DNA of 64,000 bases from Mytilisepta virgata. Its lineage: Eukaryota > Mollusca > Bivalvia > Mytilida > Mytilidae. Location of the stretch: positions 2,976,001 through 3,040,000 of the forward strand of contig JAPWFG010000018.1 of assembly GCA_028015205.1 (NCBI GenBank). Direction: 5' to 3'. Under the pieces are notes generated by a model. The model saw only the letters and a program-made list of their open reading frames with translations, was not told the DNA's origin and made no database searches. A program made the position numbers and the translations under genes. Of this stretch, positions 22,877-34,033 are shown piece after piece. The stretch's first letter is position 1. Each line of letters opens with the position of its first letter.

Positions 22877-25003
22877 TTAGGAAGTCCTACTAATGTGAAA
22901 AATTTGATAAGAGCTTTGACAATAGTTGGGTGTCTTGATATTCCTTAAGGGAATAGCCTCAGGAAAGCGAGTGGATGTACACATAATCGTCAGTAAATAA
23001 GCATTTCCTGTCTTGGTCTTTGGTAAAGGTCCAACGCAATCAATAAGTACTCGGCTGAAAGGTTCTTCAAAGGCTGGAATTGGCAGAAGTGGTGCTGGTG
23101 GTATTTTCTGGTTAGGCTTGCCAACAACCTGGCATATATGGCATGATTTGCAGTATTCTGCGACATCATTTCTAAATCTGGGCCAGTAGAAATGTTGCAA
23201 GATCTTAAGGCAAGTCTTCCTTATACCTAAATGTCCAGCCAAGGGGGTGTCATGGGCAAGACCAATAATTTCTTGCCTATAGACTTTAGGCACCACCACT
23301 TCGTATACCACTCTCCATTCCTCCTCTGGGAGAGCATCAGGGGGCCTCCACTTCCTAATCAAAATGCCGTCTTGATGATAATAACATTCGGCCACTTTGT
23401 CTGCTTCTTCTTGGGGTAGAGCCCTCTTGCCGAGCTGAAGAACCTCAGGGTCTTTATTCTGTTCTTCCCTAAATGTTCTTTTGTCTAATGAATGGCTGTT
23501 CACGTCTGGCCATGGCATAATTACACGTTCGTTAGTACCAGGTGGTCTGATTATGGCCTTTTTTGAGCTACCGGGACCTTCAATGTCGGCAAGGAAAGTG
23601 TCAGAAAGACCCATATAATCATACTGGCCTTCTTGCAAATCCTCATCTTGTTGTTTTCTTGCCATTGCCCTAGTAACAACACAAGCTGGATACAGTTCAG
23701 CATCATCTTCAGGTGATTTAACATCCACCACCGGTTCACTTGTAACAATTGGTTCAGCAACCACTTTGTTCCTAGCTAGATCATTTCCTAGCAATAATGA
23801 AACACCCTCAACGGGGAGAGTAGGACGAACACCCACAACAACTGGTCCAGTAATTAAATCTGACTTCAAATAAATACGATGGAGGGGAACATCTATACAA
23901 CCTAACTCCACACCTCGTAACAAAACGGAGGTACCAATGTACGTCTCCTCGGACAAAGGCAGCACACCTTCTAACAACAAAGACTGAGAAGCTCCAGTGT
24001 CCCGTAAAATCTTAATAGGCTGAGGAGTAGTATTATTAACAATAGAAACAAACCCATCAGACATAAAGGGTTGATAATCCTCCATGTAATCACAAAAACT
24101 GGACTTAAAAGCCTGACTCGCAGGACATTCCAACTTATTGGTAAAAACGGGTGTCGTACAAGCACTGGACTTGGGCTTATGATCTCTTTCATTCTTCTTC
24201 TGGAGTCTAAACCAATCAGCCATCAGGTGACCATTTTTCTTACAATAAGCACAAGTTAGTGACTTCTTCTCAAAAGTATCAAATTTTGGACCAGACATAT
24301 TATAACTAGACGGACTCTTATTCTGTGCAACAGGCTTAAAGTCAGTACGCTCGGTGCTTTGATTTTTGTAATTTCCGCTAGAAGTATTAAAAGTTTGACC
24401 TTTGAAACTTCTTTTATGTGAAATGGTATAATTATCGGAAACAACAGCTGCATCTTGCAATGTCTCAACAGTTTTGTCATCTAAATGTGTTTTTAAGTCT
24501 AAATTAACACACTGCTTGAACTCTTCTAATAACATTAATTGTCTTAATTTATCAAAATTTTTATCTATTTTCTTTGACGTAAGCCATTTATCAAATAAAT
24601 CTTCTTTTTCCCTAGCAAATTCAACATAGGTTTGTGTTTCAAACTTTTTATAAGACCTAAATTTCTGTCTATATGCTTCTGGCACTAGCTCATAAGCTTT
24701 CAAAACTTCCTGTTTAACAGTGTCATAATCAGAACTTTTTTCTGAAGATAGTGCTGAGTAAATTGCAGCGGCCTTGCCCACAAAAACACTTTGCAGCATT
24801 GTAGTCCAATAAGGCTTTGGCCATTTCAAATTTTGAGCAATTTTCTCAAATTGTGGAAAAAATTTATCAACAGTTTTTTCACAAAATTTAGGAACCAAAC
24901 GTATATTTTTTGCTGCCTGAAAATGTTCTGATTTTGATTTAGTATTGCTTTCTACTTCAGCCATTTCTATTTTTATTTTCTCCATCTCTAACCTTTCCCT
25001 CAT
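22877..25003 (-). CDS. gag, protease and N-terminal integrase (broken gag-pol frame)
   Basis: The first Met is at 25003, but coding similarity continues open upstream to about 25160, where LTR sequence abruptly begins, so the real start is deleted. Gag has an N-terminal Lys/Glu-rich region, then one zinc-knuckle-like motif at residues 251-264 (CAYC, GH) whose last Cys is Trp. The protease has DTGAS at 335. The integrase has its HHCC zinc region (H584, H591, C618, C621) and the first catalytic Asp in LIDCVGPLP (655). The frame leaves integrase near 22930 at a run of three C on the minus strand; the other frame continues with the second Asp motif (SDQGSNF). This looks like a one-base insertion rather than programmed frameshifting, as it falls inside a catalytic domain. 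Confidence 0.85.
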   Translation of the reverse strand: MRERLEMEKIKIEMAEVESNTKSKSEHFQAAKNIRLVPKFCEKTVDKFFPQFEKIAQNLKWPKPYWTTMLQSVFVGKAAAIYSALSSEKSSDYDTVKQEVLKAYELVPEAYRQKFRSYKKFETQTYVEFAREKEDLFDKWLTSKKIDKNFDKLRQLMLLEEFKQCVNLDLKTHLDDKTVETLQDAAVVSDNYTISHKRSFKGQTFNTSSGNYKNQSTERTDFKPVAQNKSPSSYNMSGPKFDTFEKKSLTCAYCKKNGHLMADWFRLQKKNERDHKPKSSACTTPVFTNKLECPASQAFKSSFCDYMEDYQPFMSDGFVSIVNNTTPQPIKILRDTGASQSLLLEGVLPLSEETYIGTSVLLRGVELGCIDVPLHRIYLKSDLITGPVVVGVRPTLPVEGVSLLLGNDLARNKVVAEPIVTSEPVVDVKSPEDDAELYPACVVTRAMARKQQDEDLQEGQYDYMGLSDTFLADIEGPGSSKKAIIRPPGTNERVIMPWPDVNSHSLDKRTFREEQNKDPEVLQLGKRALPQEEADKVAECYYHQDGILIRKWRPPDALPEEEWRVVYEVVVPKVYRQEIIGLAHDTPLAGHLGIRKTCLKILQHFYWPRFRNDVAEYCKSCHICQVVGKPNQKIPPAPLLPIPAFEEPFSRVLIDCVGPLPKTKTGNAYLLTIMCTSTRFPEAIPLRNIKTPNYCQSSYQIFHISRTS

Positions 25004-25162
25004 TTGAAGTTCTGCCTGTAATTGTTTTTCTTCTTTTTCTAATTGGTTTAATTTAAGTTCATGTTCTAATTCAAGCTGTTTTAATTTGAAAGCATCAACA
25101 TTTTTTACCTTGAGGTCAAGAGCCTCTTCACCAAAAATTTCTGAATCAACTAAATTAAAATT

Positions 25163-26228
25163 AAATAAAATGTCAACTTAACTGTTCAAAATCCTCCGTC
25201 TTTTCCTAATCCGGAATTCTTCTCGTCACTGTTGCGGGAATCCAAACGGAATATTATATCCATTCAGTCACAATCTAGTATGATGTAACGAAAATGAAAG
25301 TCTGTCAAGTACGATGTGTGAAACGTAAATAAATCCAACAGCTGAGAACACAAGAATGTCTATCTCTGGTCCGATAAATGATATTCTGAAAGTCTAACTT
25401 TCTTGTCCGTATATATACTGTAGAACGGAAACTTCTGGAATACGGTAGAAGTTTGAATTACACCAGAATTATTACGTAAGTCAAATAGAAAGTTCTAGTC
25501 ATTCCATTAGTATATACTTATTGACTGAGTAAGAGGGGAATAGTAAGTTTATTGTTCCGAGGAACAACTATTGCCCCGAGGCAACGCCGAGGGGCAATAG
25601 TTGTTCAGAGGGACAATAAACTTACTATTCCCCGACTACTCAGTCAGTAAGTGTTTTATTATACCGAAAGAAACACAAGAGATAATTAAGGCAAAATTTA
25701 AGTCATGTGTACGTACCCGAGATGCATGATCGAGTGACAGAGTCCATTATTTTTTTTTAAATTCATGTTCTCACCATGACATATCCCTTTTTCTAAATAC
25801 TTAATTACATCTCGGGATTCAGCATTGACGATAACCTAGAACGCGGGAGCTTCCGAACGGGTCGGCTAAAACCTCCCAGCCAATCCCGTGCCCGGGATTA
25901 AAAATCCGCGAAACAACGTAACTTGAAGAGGGAAAATAGTTTTTTGAGGGAAAATAGTTTGGAAACTATTGACCGGTGACCGGGGAAAATAGTTAAATCA
26001 CTGAAAATGTTAAAAATAGTGAAATTATTGTGCATGTATTTATTATAGAAAAATATATCTAAGGTATAATAATATCTTTTATTGTTCCAGTGATTTCTAA
26101 ACTGCGCAGTTATAACATTATTTGGTAAACAACTACAAGTATTATGTAAACATAGTATACCTGTTATAAGGCTACGCAAAACAAATTAGGCCAAGATAAA
26201 TAAATATAATAATTACAATATCATAACA
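25163..26228 (-). repeat. 5' LTR of the Gmr1-like element, truncated and interrupted
   Basis: LTR identity starts at 'aaataaaatgtcaac' (25163) directly after gag coding sequence, so the inner roughly 110 bp of LTR, the primer site and the gag start are missing. The LTR is split after 'attccattagtat' (25513) by a 559-bp insertion and resumes at 26073 with 'tatcttttattg'. Confidence 0.85.
25514..26072. mobile_element. nested insertion with a long hairpin in the 5' LTR
   Basis: Comparison with the intact LTR gives the boundaries directly; TAT is present on both sides, a possible 3-bp target duplication. The left part (25510-25665) is a near-perfect palindrome: 'ggggaatagtaagtttattg' answers 'caataaacttactattcccc', and 'caactattgcccc' answers 'ggggcaatagttg'. 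The right part is unique, GC-richer DNA ('acgcgggagcttccgaacgg', 'cccgtgcccgggat') and ends 'ggtataataat', resembling the hairpin end 'attatacc' in reverse. It encodes no protein. Confidence 0.75.
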
Positions 26229-27000
26229 ATAGTCCTTGTTGGGTACACAGCTGTCTGAGACCTATGCCTGAATTTCACAGGGTTTAATATGGTTTTATCA
26301 GGGATAAGTTGATGTCATTACTTAGGAAATTTTACAGTCTTCATCACGAATTGATTGCCCGTTACAGTGTTTAAATATCTAAGATGATGTTGGACCTGTC
26401 CCACTGACATTACATTTTATATAGCTCCACCGATTTGTGACTTCCACCGGATTTACTTTGTTGAACTTCACGACGGCTGCCATATATGGAGCAGGAACTG
26501 CTTACCAATCCGGAGCCCCAGAGTTCACTCCTGGTTTTTTTAGTAGTTTGTGCTGTTAATTTTCTTAGTTTTCAGTGCTTGTGGTTGTTCATATGTCTTC
26601 CCAGGTTTGTCTACAGTAATCGCCCTAATCGCCCAGTTTTGTGACCCCTGTGACTACTAATGGATTGTGTTTTTTGGTTTGCTCCTTAGGAATATTTGTC
26701 CTCTTCACACATTTTTATGATAAAGTCAATTTCTTTGTAGCTATAAGGCCTATAGTCACTGTATATGGTCTGTAATAACTTCTTGGCAACTTTCTGACAC
26801 CTTACCTTGACTACAATTTTAGGCTTTAGTGACTCTCATCCCATTTTTACAAATAAGTTCATTTCTCAACAAATGTAATAATAAAATGTATGTAGACCCA
26901 CCATTTTTGGTCTATAGATAGTTTTTGTTAGATCCATACCTGTATGAGACCGGGTCTGCTGACCTTGGACACAGTTTTAGGCTTGAATGGTATGCATGAG
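26229..27000 (+). repeat. continuation of the 150-bp tandem repeat, diverged
   Basis: 'atttctcaacaaatgtaata', 'cccaccatttttggtctatagatagtt' and 'gagaccgggtctgctgacctt' correspond to the array left of the LTR element. A dispersed repeat (26503-26703) lies within it. Confidence 0.6.
26503..26703 (+). repeat. dispersed bivalve repeat, copy 2
   Basis: Same block order as 2721-2888, with extra sequence ('taatcgccctaatcgcccag') between 'gtttgtct' and 'tggatt'. Confidence 0.6.
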
Positions 27001-29019
27001 ATTTTTTCAGACAATTGTTGCCTGACTATTTCTTTTTATTTTCCTTTGACTTGCAATGTCGGGCATCAGATAATCTATTTTGTGTCCATTTGCGTACTCA
27101 GGAGAGATATTTAGTGTGTCCACTCTTGTAAGTATATACAACAGATTAACCCTCTTTAATTTATTATGCAATTGCAAAATCATATTTTTTCAAACATCAA
27201 CAACTACTTTTTAATTTTTTTTTCAAGTTTAACCTCTGAACATTGAAACAAGTAACATCTTTAAGCCAAGTAGATTCTTCTCAATCTGTCATTTATTGTG
27301 GACCATAAATCCTAATTGTATGTATTACATGTGCAAAGTTATTAAAGTTTTAAAAAATTTACGCTGCCGCCAGAATGTAGTACCTATATATCGTCGCAGG
27401 CGAGACAAAAACCAAAAAACAAAATCAAGTTAGGTATTTAATCACAAGAGCTTGACTTGATTTGATATATGCATCAACCAAAAAATGGAATAAAACTAAA
27501 CCATCTTGTGTAGATTTAGAAAACAGGAATTTATATTATTTATAAATAATTGTGCAAAAATTAATGTGAACATATAGAACACTGGAAATTTTAAAAATAA
27601 CTGAGGAAAAATTCAAAATATTGAAATTACATATTGGCTTTTTTGAGATAAGATATCAATTGACATTAACAGTGGCGGATCCAGAGGGCATAAGGATCGT
27701 ACGCCGCCGCCCCCTCTCCCTTTGATAGCCATATACATGATTTTGTTCCTGGATCCACCCCTTAGTTTGTTCTATATTTATCACACAACCATTATATATA
27801 ATTGACATTAAAATGTTCATAAAGTGTTTTTCTTTTCTGTTTCTGTAACTTTCAAGCCAGAACTTCAATTATCTGAAAAAAGGTACAAAGCTTGAGTAGG
27901 CAGATAGTATTAATGATCACAAATCTTCACTGAAATACAATACAATATTTCCACCTAAGCATGTTAAAATGTAGATAAAAAAAGGAATAGCCAAATGCTA
28001 CTACAAGGGTCAGTCTTGCAACCCACACAGTGGATACGGATAAATATATGTTTCCCAATCCACTATAACAAAATAAACTGATACAAATCGGACCTGTGTC
28101 CTCTTTAATCTCAGACTTCACAAGTTCTAAATGTCTCTTCCTTCATGTCTGACATATTCATGTAAGCTTATTTTAAAATCATCATGATTTGTTAAATTTT
28201 AAGATAAATTAAATTATTGTGTATGTTACATAAATTTATTTTTTTTATTTATTATTTTTTTTTAAGTTCTAAACATTACAGTTATGTACTTGAATAAACT
28301 TCAACTCATAGTATAATGGCAAACACATAAATGATGTAGAATATTTATTTTCCAATGCAAGGAACATTGAGGAAATAATTAAAAAAAAATCTTTCTGACA
28401 TACATGTGTGAATCTTTTTTTATCCTTCAAATATTTTTTAACATTTAACTTACTTTTAAAAAGACAAATATTACAAATTCTAAAGTGATACATGTGAATG
28501 ACACAAAATCTTGAAAAAACATTCAGTTTTGTCAAATTTAACTGAGAATTAACAAATTAGCAAATAAACACAATTTTCTGTTAAATGCCATTATACAAAA
28601 GGTCTCAGTTTATGAGATTTATGTAAGCTTATATAAATGGCACACTTAATTTATATTAAAAAACAAAAGAGTATTTAATAAAATAATATTTTGGGAATTG
28701 ACAGTATAAAATCATACTGATGTACATTAATTTTTAAATGAATAACCTTTACATCAAAAGTATGACCAAGGTCACATGTTGTGGTCAGCTAGTAGTTCTT
28801 GCCAATCAAGATTTTTCACATTTTAAAATAAGACTGTAATATGTGGAAAAAAAATTGAAAAACTTTGTTCAAGACTTTCACAAAAAATCGGAATCAAATT
28901 CTGCAAACGGTGATTACAGTAAGATATGACCATTGAAAATCTAAAATTCCTGCCCTAATGCCGATAAATCTTACATCAGATTCTATGTCTTCTGTTATTT
29001 TGTGTTTACATAGAATGAG
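27001..29019. other. intergenic, mostly AT-rich; one short repeat
   Basis: A short segment at 27669-27775 ('gtggcggatccag' facing 'tggatccacccc') looks like a small MITE or SINE-like repeat seen widely in molluscs, from memory only. No exon was recognised in the rest. Confidence 0.4.
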
Positions 29020-29423
29020 ACTGTACTAACACTAGCAAATCATAATGATCTTGGTTGCACTGTTCTGACGAATCTTTTCATTATTCTGCAACAAAGGTAT
29101 GGAATAATTTACCACTCAAAATAAAAAAAATTCGTAATGTGGAATAATTTAAGAAACATTTTTATAATCATTTTCTTGAAAATTCTATGCAAGTCGAATA
29201 ATTTGTTTTCTTTCTATTGTTGTAAGAATAAGAACATTTAATCAAAACTTTACCAACTGTTGCCATTTATTGCCATTTGTACGTTTGAATGATTGAATTG
29301 TGTATGTACTAGTAATATATATTGTATATGTATGAATGTTAACTGTATACATGTATTTTGTTTGAGGGCCTCAATGAAAATTAGACTACTTCTAATTGAG
29401 TTACCCTCTTTAAATAAAGAATC

Positions 29424-29464
<41 letters not shown>

Positions 29465-29468
29465 TATT
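29020..29468 (+). mobile_element. 3' fragment of a non-LTR retrotransposon with (ATT)n tail
   Basis: Near 29098 the + strand reads VWNNLPLKIKKIRNVE, then after a frame change FKKHFYNHFL. This 'WNNLP...FKK.L...FL' end is characteristic of LINE reverse transcriptase C-termini (CR1/Rex/L2-like). A 3' UTR follows with 'gggcctcaatgaaaattag' and 'gagttaccctctttaaataaag', and then the ATT microsatellite that serves as tail. The clade is not determined. The 5' part is absent or too diverged. Confidence 0.6.
29424..29468 (+). repeat. (ATT)n microsatellite, LINE tail
   Basis: About 14 ATT units directly after the LINE 3' UTR, consistent with a tail made by reverse transcription. Confidence 0.85.
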
Positions 29469-30201
29469 GAGCAAAAAGGCATTTCAAAATATCATACCAT
29501 GGCATTTACATATAAAAGTCTGTCAAAAATGTGTATAAAAGGGTAAACATGTATAAGTATGCATGTAAACAACACGTTGTAGCTTCTAAAATATTTATGC
29601 CTTCAACAAGAAGAGCAAATTAGTATGTCCGAAAACCAAAAAGTAGAACAAAACCACCACTTCCCTGAACATTCCACAACTGTTTGCAAAATAAAAGAAT
29701 GACTGGAGCATTACTACGTCTATGTGTTACAGATGTTATTTTTTTTTCAAATTTAACACGCGGAAAATTGCAACTACAAAATTTTTAGTTGCAAATTTCC
29801 GCAATGTAGTTTAACATTCATTGCATTTTTCACTTAAAAAGATTGTCCTTGGTCTTTTCGGGTATTTTGTCCTGTCTGTAGTAACAAAAACATGAGAGAT
29901 AATAAAATTCTGAAACAATTGAACTAAAACACATATATAAGGTTAATTTGTAAGTTTTTATAAATAGTACATATGCTAATTTTGAGATGCTGTAAAATAT
30001 CACCACTTCGCTCACTTGCATTTGTTCTCACAATACAATATGTATCATATTCATCAGGGTCCATGTTGTTCTCCGGAATTTGTCAGTTTTTTCGACTCCC
30101 CCCTCCCTCTTTAGAATATCCGTTTGGTATTTCTTGACTTCACATATCAATAGGTTAGAAGTTCCATTTAGTTTTCTTTGAACATTTTTTCAGATAGAAC
30201 G

Positions 30202-30265
30202 ATGGATTTATACAGGATTGTTTTGATGCTCTTGTCAGCACTCGTGTCGATAGGAGAAGGACAAA
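30202..30265 (+). CDS. signal-peptide exon of FTP-lectin receptor gene (exon 1)
   Basis: The ATG at 30202 opens 21 codons with a charged start and a hydrophobic core (IVLMLLSALVSIG) ending EGQ, a classical secretory signal. The exon stops before GTAAGT at 30266 in phase 1. The next exon of matching phase and sense is the FTP half at 40146, giving ...EGQ-RSLNAEGKA. The 5' UTR has no intron evidence and no clear TATA box. The family expectation is that the mature protein starts near the FTP domain, outside the cell. The alternative is that this exon belongs to another secreted protein whose other exons were not recognised. Confidence 0.7.
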
Positions 30266-30589
30266 GTAAGTTTGATACACGTGTTTACTTATACTGGGGT
30301 GAATTCTTAAAGTATAATATCATTTATATAACATGAATAAATCGCTTATTCCTTCCGTGTCACAAATCACATAAATATGGGTAATACTTTACAAAAGATC
30401 ATGCTTTCAATTTTACTGTTACAAGTAAGGCCTGGCCGATGTTCTTCGTGTTCCAACGTATGATATTGTCTTTGTTAACTGTATGCTCGTTGAAAAATAT
30501 TCAAATAAATCCTGAAATCTTTCTCAAAAAGTTTTAAATAAATATAGACATTGGAGGGAAGAAAAAATATATTATAAATCTGAGATGTT

Positions 30590-30817
30590 TGCTTGTTGAC
30601 TGTCAAATATGTCAGTGCATTGACCGTGATTGGTCGGACAGCTCATGTCTACAGCAAACATTTTTTCCAAAAGCTGAATAATTAGACATTCAAAAGTGCA
30701 GCAGTTGTTGGTCCGACGGTTATTGATCCGACAGCTCATTACTTCCATAACAATTGATTGGACAACACATTAGTCTGCGTGTCATTAATCCAACAACACA
30801 TTAGTGCGACAATTTGT
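30590..30817 (+). repeat. degenerate short tandem repeat
   Basis: 'attggtcggacagctcatg', 'tgatccgacagctcatta', 'attggacaacacatta' and 'aatccaacaacacatta' recur at irregular spacing of about 25-60 bases. A related 'gtcggaccaatgagctg' sits at 33688, so later insertions may have split this repeat. Confidence 0.5.
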
Positions 30818-32541
30818 TTCATATCTTCTTAAATAAGAATCTATATTATCTATTCTCTCATCAAATGGAGGTAACTTCGGTATTTTACTAGGGTTGACCT
30901 TACCACTATCACCATGAACAGCTCTATTTTATACTTATGACCAATTTCTTTCAAATATACCTCATGCATCTGTTTCTCCTTTTCCCACCTCTCTAACCGG
31001 TTTGTCTTTCATCCACCAATCTACCTTTGCTCACTTGCAACACATTTTTGTAAATCTTTACCCTCATATCCTAATGACTTGCTCAATTCAACCAAATCCT
31101 TCAAAAACTCCATATTTTGAACACGACAATACAAATTAAAGACACACCTTCAGACTCAAACATTCATTTGGCCTAAACAACTATATCATAGCATTAAAAT
31201 ATACCGACTTTATTTTGCATAGACTCGAACTCTATCCGACTGCTACCACTCAGTATTGCTGTACAAACAATTCTGAAAAATACAAAGTACAAATATTAAT
31301 TATTGTTTTTCTTTTACAAAAACAAATTTTGTCTATAATTGCTTACCATACATCCCACTTCTGACACCAAATGTTACGGACGACCAAGTGATTGTAAATC
31401 TAGATCAGTATATGTAATTCGGCTTGCAAACATCTATTTAAAAAAATATACATTTAATTAACAAAATTGTACAAAAAAGTAAAACAAAATTCACAATTAC
31501 AAAACAAAAAGAAACATTAAAGTCACTTGTCAAAACGCTACTGTCCTTTTTGAAATCGTCCTAGTTTTACATGGTTCACCGTATAACACTCTCCCAACTG
31601 AGCGACTCGCCATATTCTATTTACGGTGTCAACACATTAATTTCCTCCCGCTTCCATCTCACAAAGACATCTTCATCTTATTTCAATGTGTCATCTATTC
31701 AATTCCTCCCGCTTCCCATCTCACAGAGACATGTCCGTCTTATTTCAATACGTCATCTATTTCCAATCTAAATCCACATAACTACAATCCCAAGATTTGA
31801 ACTTTACTATAATGTTCATACGTCGTATATGTAAAACGTATATTTGTGTAACATGTGTTATGTACATCTGCATACATATTGCAAACTTTCAATATAATAT
31901 ATATATAACGTACAACCACGGCATATATGTACCGGACTGCTTTCCGTAAAATACCTGACAAATATATTCTAGTTCTGTATAAACTTTCTATTGGAATAGA
32001 AACGGAAAGTTCCATGTACATTTCAAATGTTCGTTCTCTCACATAAAATAAAGTGTTCCTAAACTTTATTTTAACATTCGATAAAATTTTCGATAATAGA
32101 AAAATTACATAAAAACTCTGAATATCAAATACATCTTTGTGTCACCAACACAAAAAAAATCCCAATTATATTCTATTAAATGATGCGTGCAACCCGTGCT
32201 AAACATCAGCTTAAATCTCGAACCATAAAATTGTACTTAATACCATACAGGAATTCCCTAGTCCTATTTAAAAATACATCTACAATAATCTGTCCTTGAC
32301 TCATGACGATGTGTTCACACATGTTCAATAAAAGTACCAAAATACTGACGAAGCAAAAACAATTAATCAAACTCCGACACTAACAAATATGATTAAATAC
32401 AAAACAATGATATTTAATACACTACTTCCACAAACTAACCAACAATACCCGATCTAAGTAGCAATAAGCAATTAAAATCGGAGTATACCTATCTAAATAG
32501 ATGCCCAAGGATCATTATCACCTAGCGTCACGTAACTTCGT
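30818..32541 (-). mobile_element. gypsy-type LTR element fragment: LTR, primer site and start of gag
   Basis: On the minus strand an LTR ends 'gtccgtaaca' at 31371. It is followed by a primer-binding-like 'tttggtgtcagaagtggga' (31370-31352), then an ATG at 31113 opening MEFLKDLVELSKSLGYEGKD, then in-frame stops, then KLPPFDERIDNIDSY. These are hallmarks of gypsy gag N-termini in molluscs. Coding fades near 30818, so everything downstream is missing. The outer LTR end near 32541 ('tgtgacgaagttacg' on the minus strand) is a guess from the TG start. A tandem duplication of about 58 bp lies at 31640-31755 inside the LTR. Confidence 0.65.
31352..31370 (-). promoter_or_regulatory. primer-binding site of the gypsy fragment
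   Basis: 'tggtgtcagaagtggga' directly follows the LTR 3' end on the minus strand, the position used by a host tRNA to prime reverse transcription. The tRNA is not identified here. Confidence 0.6.
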
Positions 32542-33777
32542 CACAATTTTTTGAATTACAATCGTTTGCCTTTGAATAAGATGTTTAAGCGACTAACGGA
32601 ATTTTAACAAATAAAAACACAAAATAAAACAACCAAAGCCTACATAAACAATGCGTGCAATCTACACACCGGTAGTCATTTAAAAACCAAGTCGTTATGC
32701 AACACATTTAACGAGCTCATTTATTGAAAGGGTAACACATATACACTGAACCAATTATTAATGAGTTCAAATTTTCATTCATATTATATACCTGTTGTGA
32801 CCTTCAGTAAGCTCAGTTACATAAGAACATACACCATCTATCTCATTGAAAATTCAAAGAAAGTTTAAAATCTGCTAACGTAGTTCTCAAATTAATTGAC
32901 AGGATAAAAAATATTATATTTAGACAAAAACTTGATAGAACTAATTAAAACAGGGTTAACAATTAGAAAAATCAAATGAAAAAATATAAATCCATTACAG
33001 GAAGTGCTGAATCAGTGGTCTAGTTTGACCCTGCTAACTACTGTTATTACAATGAAAAATCATGTGATCGCTTCATAACCTCAATACTAGTACCACATGG
33101 ATGGCATGACTCTAATCATTGACAGTGCATTATTTTTTATCTCATTTGGACAGATTTCAGTTGTGAGAAAAACAGAGGCATATCAGTTGTAACATCGCAA
33201 TAAATTGGACATGTTTTCTTAAAGATTGTATAATGAAAAAAAAAAAAAAAAAAAAAAAAGTACACCACAGCTTAAGGTTAGATAAATAGAAAATTATAAC
33301 AATACGAATAAGAGTAGAGCAGAAATTCAGCTAAGTGGAGGAAAATTCTTTTCATTCCTACATGATGTAGGCCTAAGTGAATAGGGACAATGTTGAGTTA
33401 CAAGTAACACGTACACGCAACCTGCCTATATGTTATATAATACTAAACCAATTTTCAATCATTTTAATTAAGATAAGAAATTAAGTATTCCAGTTTCTTG
33501 GGATACCCAGTGTTTCCTATTTCCCTTTAAAAAATCACGCAAACAAAGAAATATAGGTTCAACATACTCAGGTATAAAGCCAATGTTACGGTTATTTGGG
33601 TGTATTAAATGAACATTTTTTAAATATTTTCTTCTTTACTAAATGTATCAAGACATTTCCCAGTCAACATTAATGTTTTACGTGGTTAAGACTGTCGGAC
33701 CAATGAGCTGTAAAATCAATGTGTTGCCTAGAAATTAAGTATAGTACAAATGCGCCTAAGGATTAATAACTGTAGGA
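32542..33777. other. no gene seen; A-run at 33236-33259
   Basis: Intron sequence of the FTP gene model. AT-rich, with a run of 24 A. No repeat partner was recognised except 'gactgtcggaccaatgagctg' near 33684. Confidence 0.4.
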
Positions 33778-33783
33778 TTTGTG

Positions 33784-34033
33784 AGTAGTATATGGGGACA
33801 GCTCATGTCGAATTTGAGGAGGTGGAGCGAGGTAGTGCTGGATATGACGTCCCAGAACCGGAAACGACATCACAGGAAGTGATGTCACCGGTACAGGAAG
33901 TTACGTTACAAGAACCGGAAGTACCCGAAGTGGTGTGCGCGAAATAGTGCTCGCCATTTTCCCGGTATTTGTTTACCGATCTGACGCCAATCACCTGTCT
34001 GGACCTGGATGTGTGGTATGTGCATGTGTAGGT
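33784..34033 (+). repeat. outer left arm of the foldback element
   Basis: It pairs with about 38570-38833. Both arms have GC-richer 'accggaagt/acttccggt' motifs and 'atgtgtagtatgcgcatgtgtagg'-like ends. Confidence 0.75.

Larger units (their letters stand above)
19985..26228 (-). mobile_element. Ty3/gypsy-type LTR retrotransposon with integrase before reverse transcriptase (Gmr1-like order)
   Basis: The LTRs start TGTTATG and end CGTAACA on the minus strand. 'atag' is duplicated on both flanks (19981-19984 and 26229-26232). On the minus strand the order is gag, protease, integrase (two open frames), then reverse transcriptase and RNase H. The reverse transcriptase is gypsy-like, yet the order resembles Ty1/copia. 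This combination is known for the Gmr1 group of gypsy elements (first described in fish and other deuterostomes). The copy is dead: one frameshift in integrase, loss of the 5' part with primer site and gag start, and a nested insertion in its 5' LTR. Confidence 0.85.

Noticed and set aside
22920..22945. Programmed frameshift in the Gmr1-like pol
   Set aside because: The break lies between integrase catalytic residues and not at a gag-pol junction, so mutation is the simpler reading.
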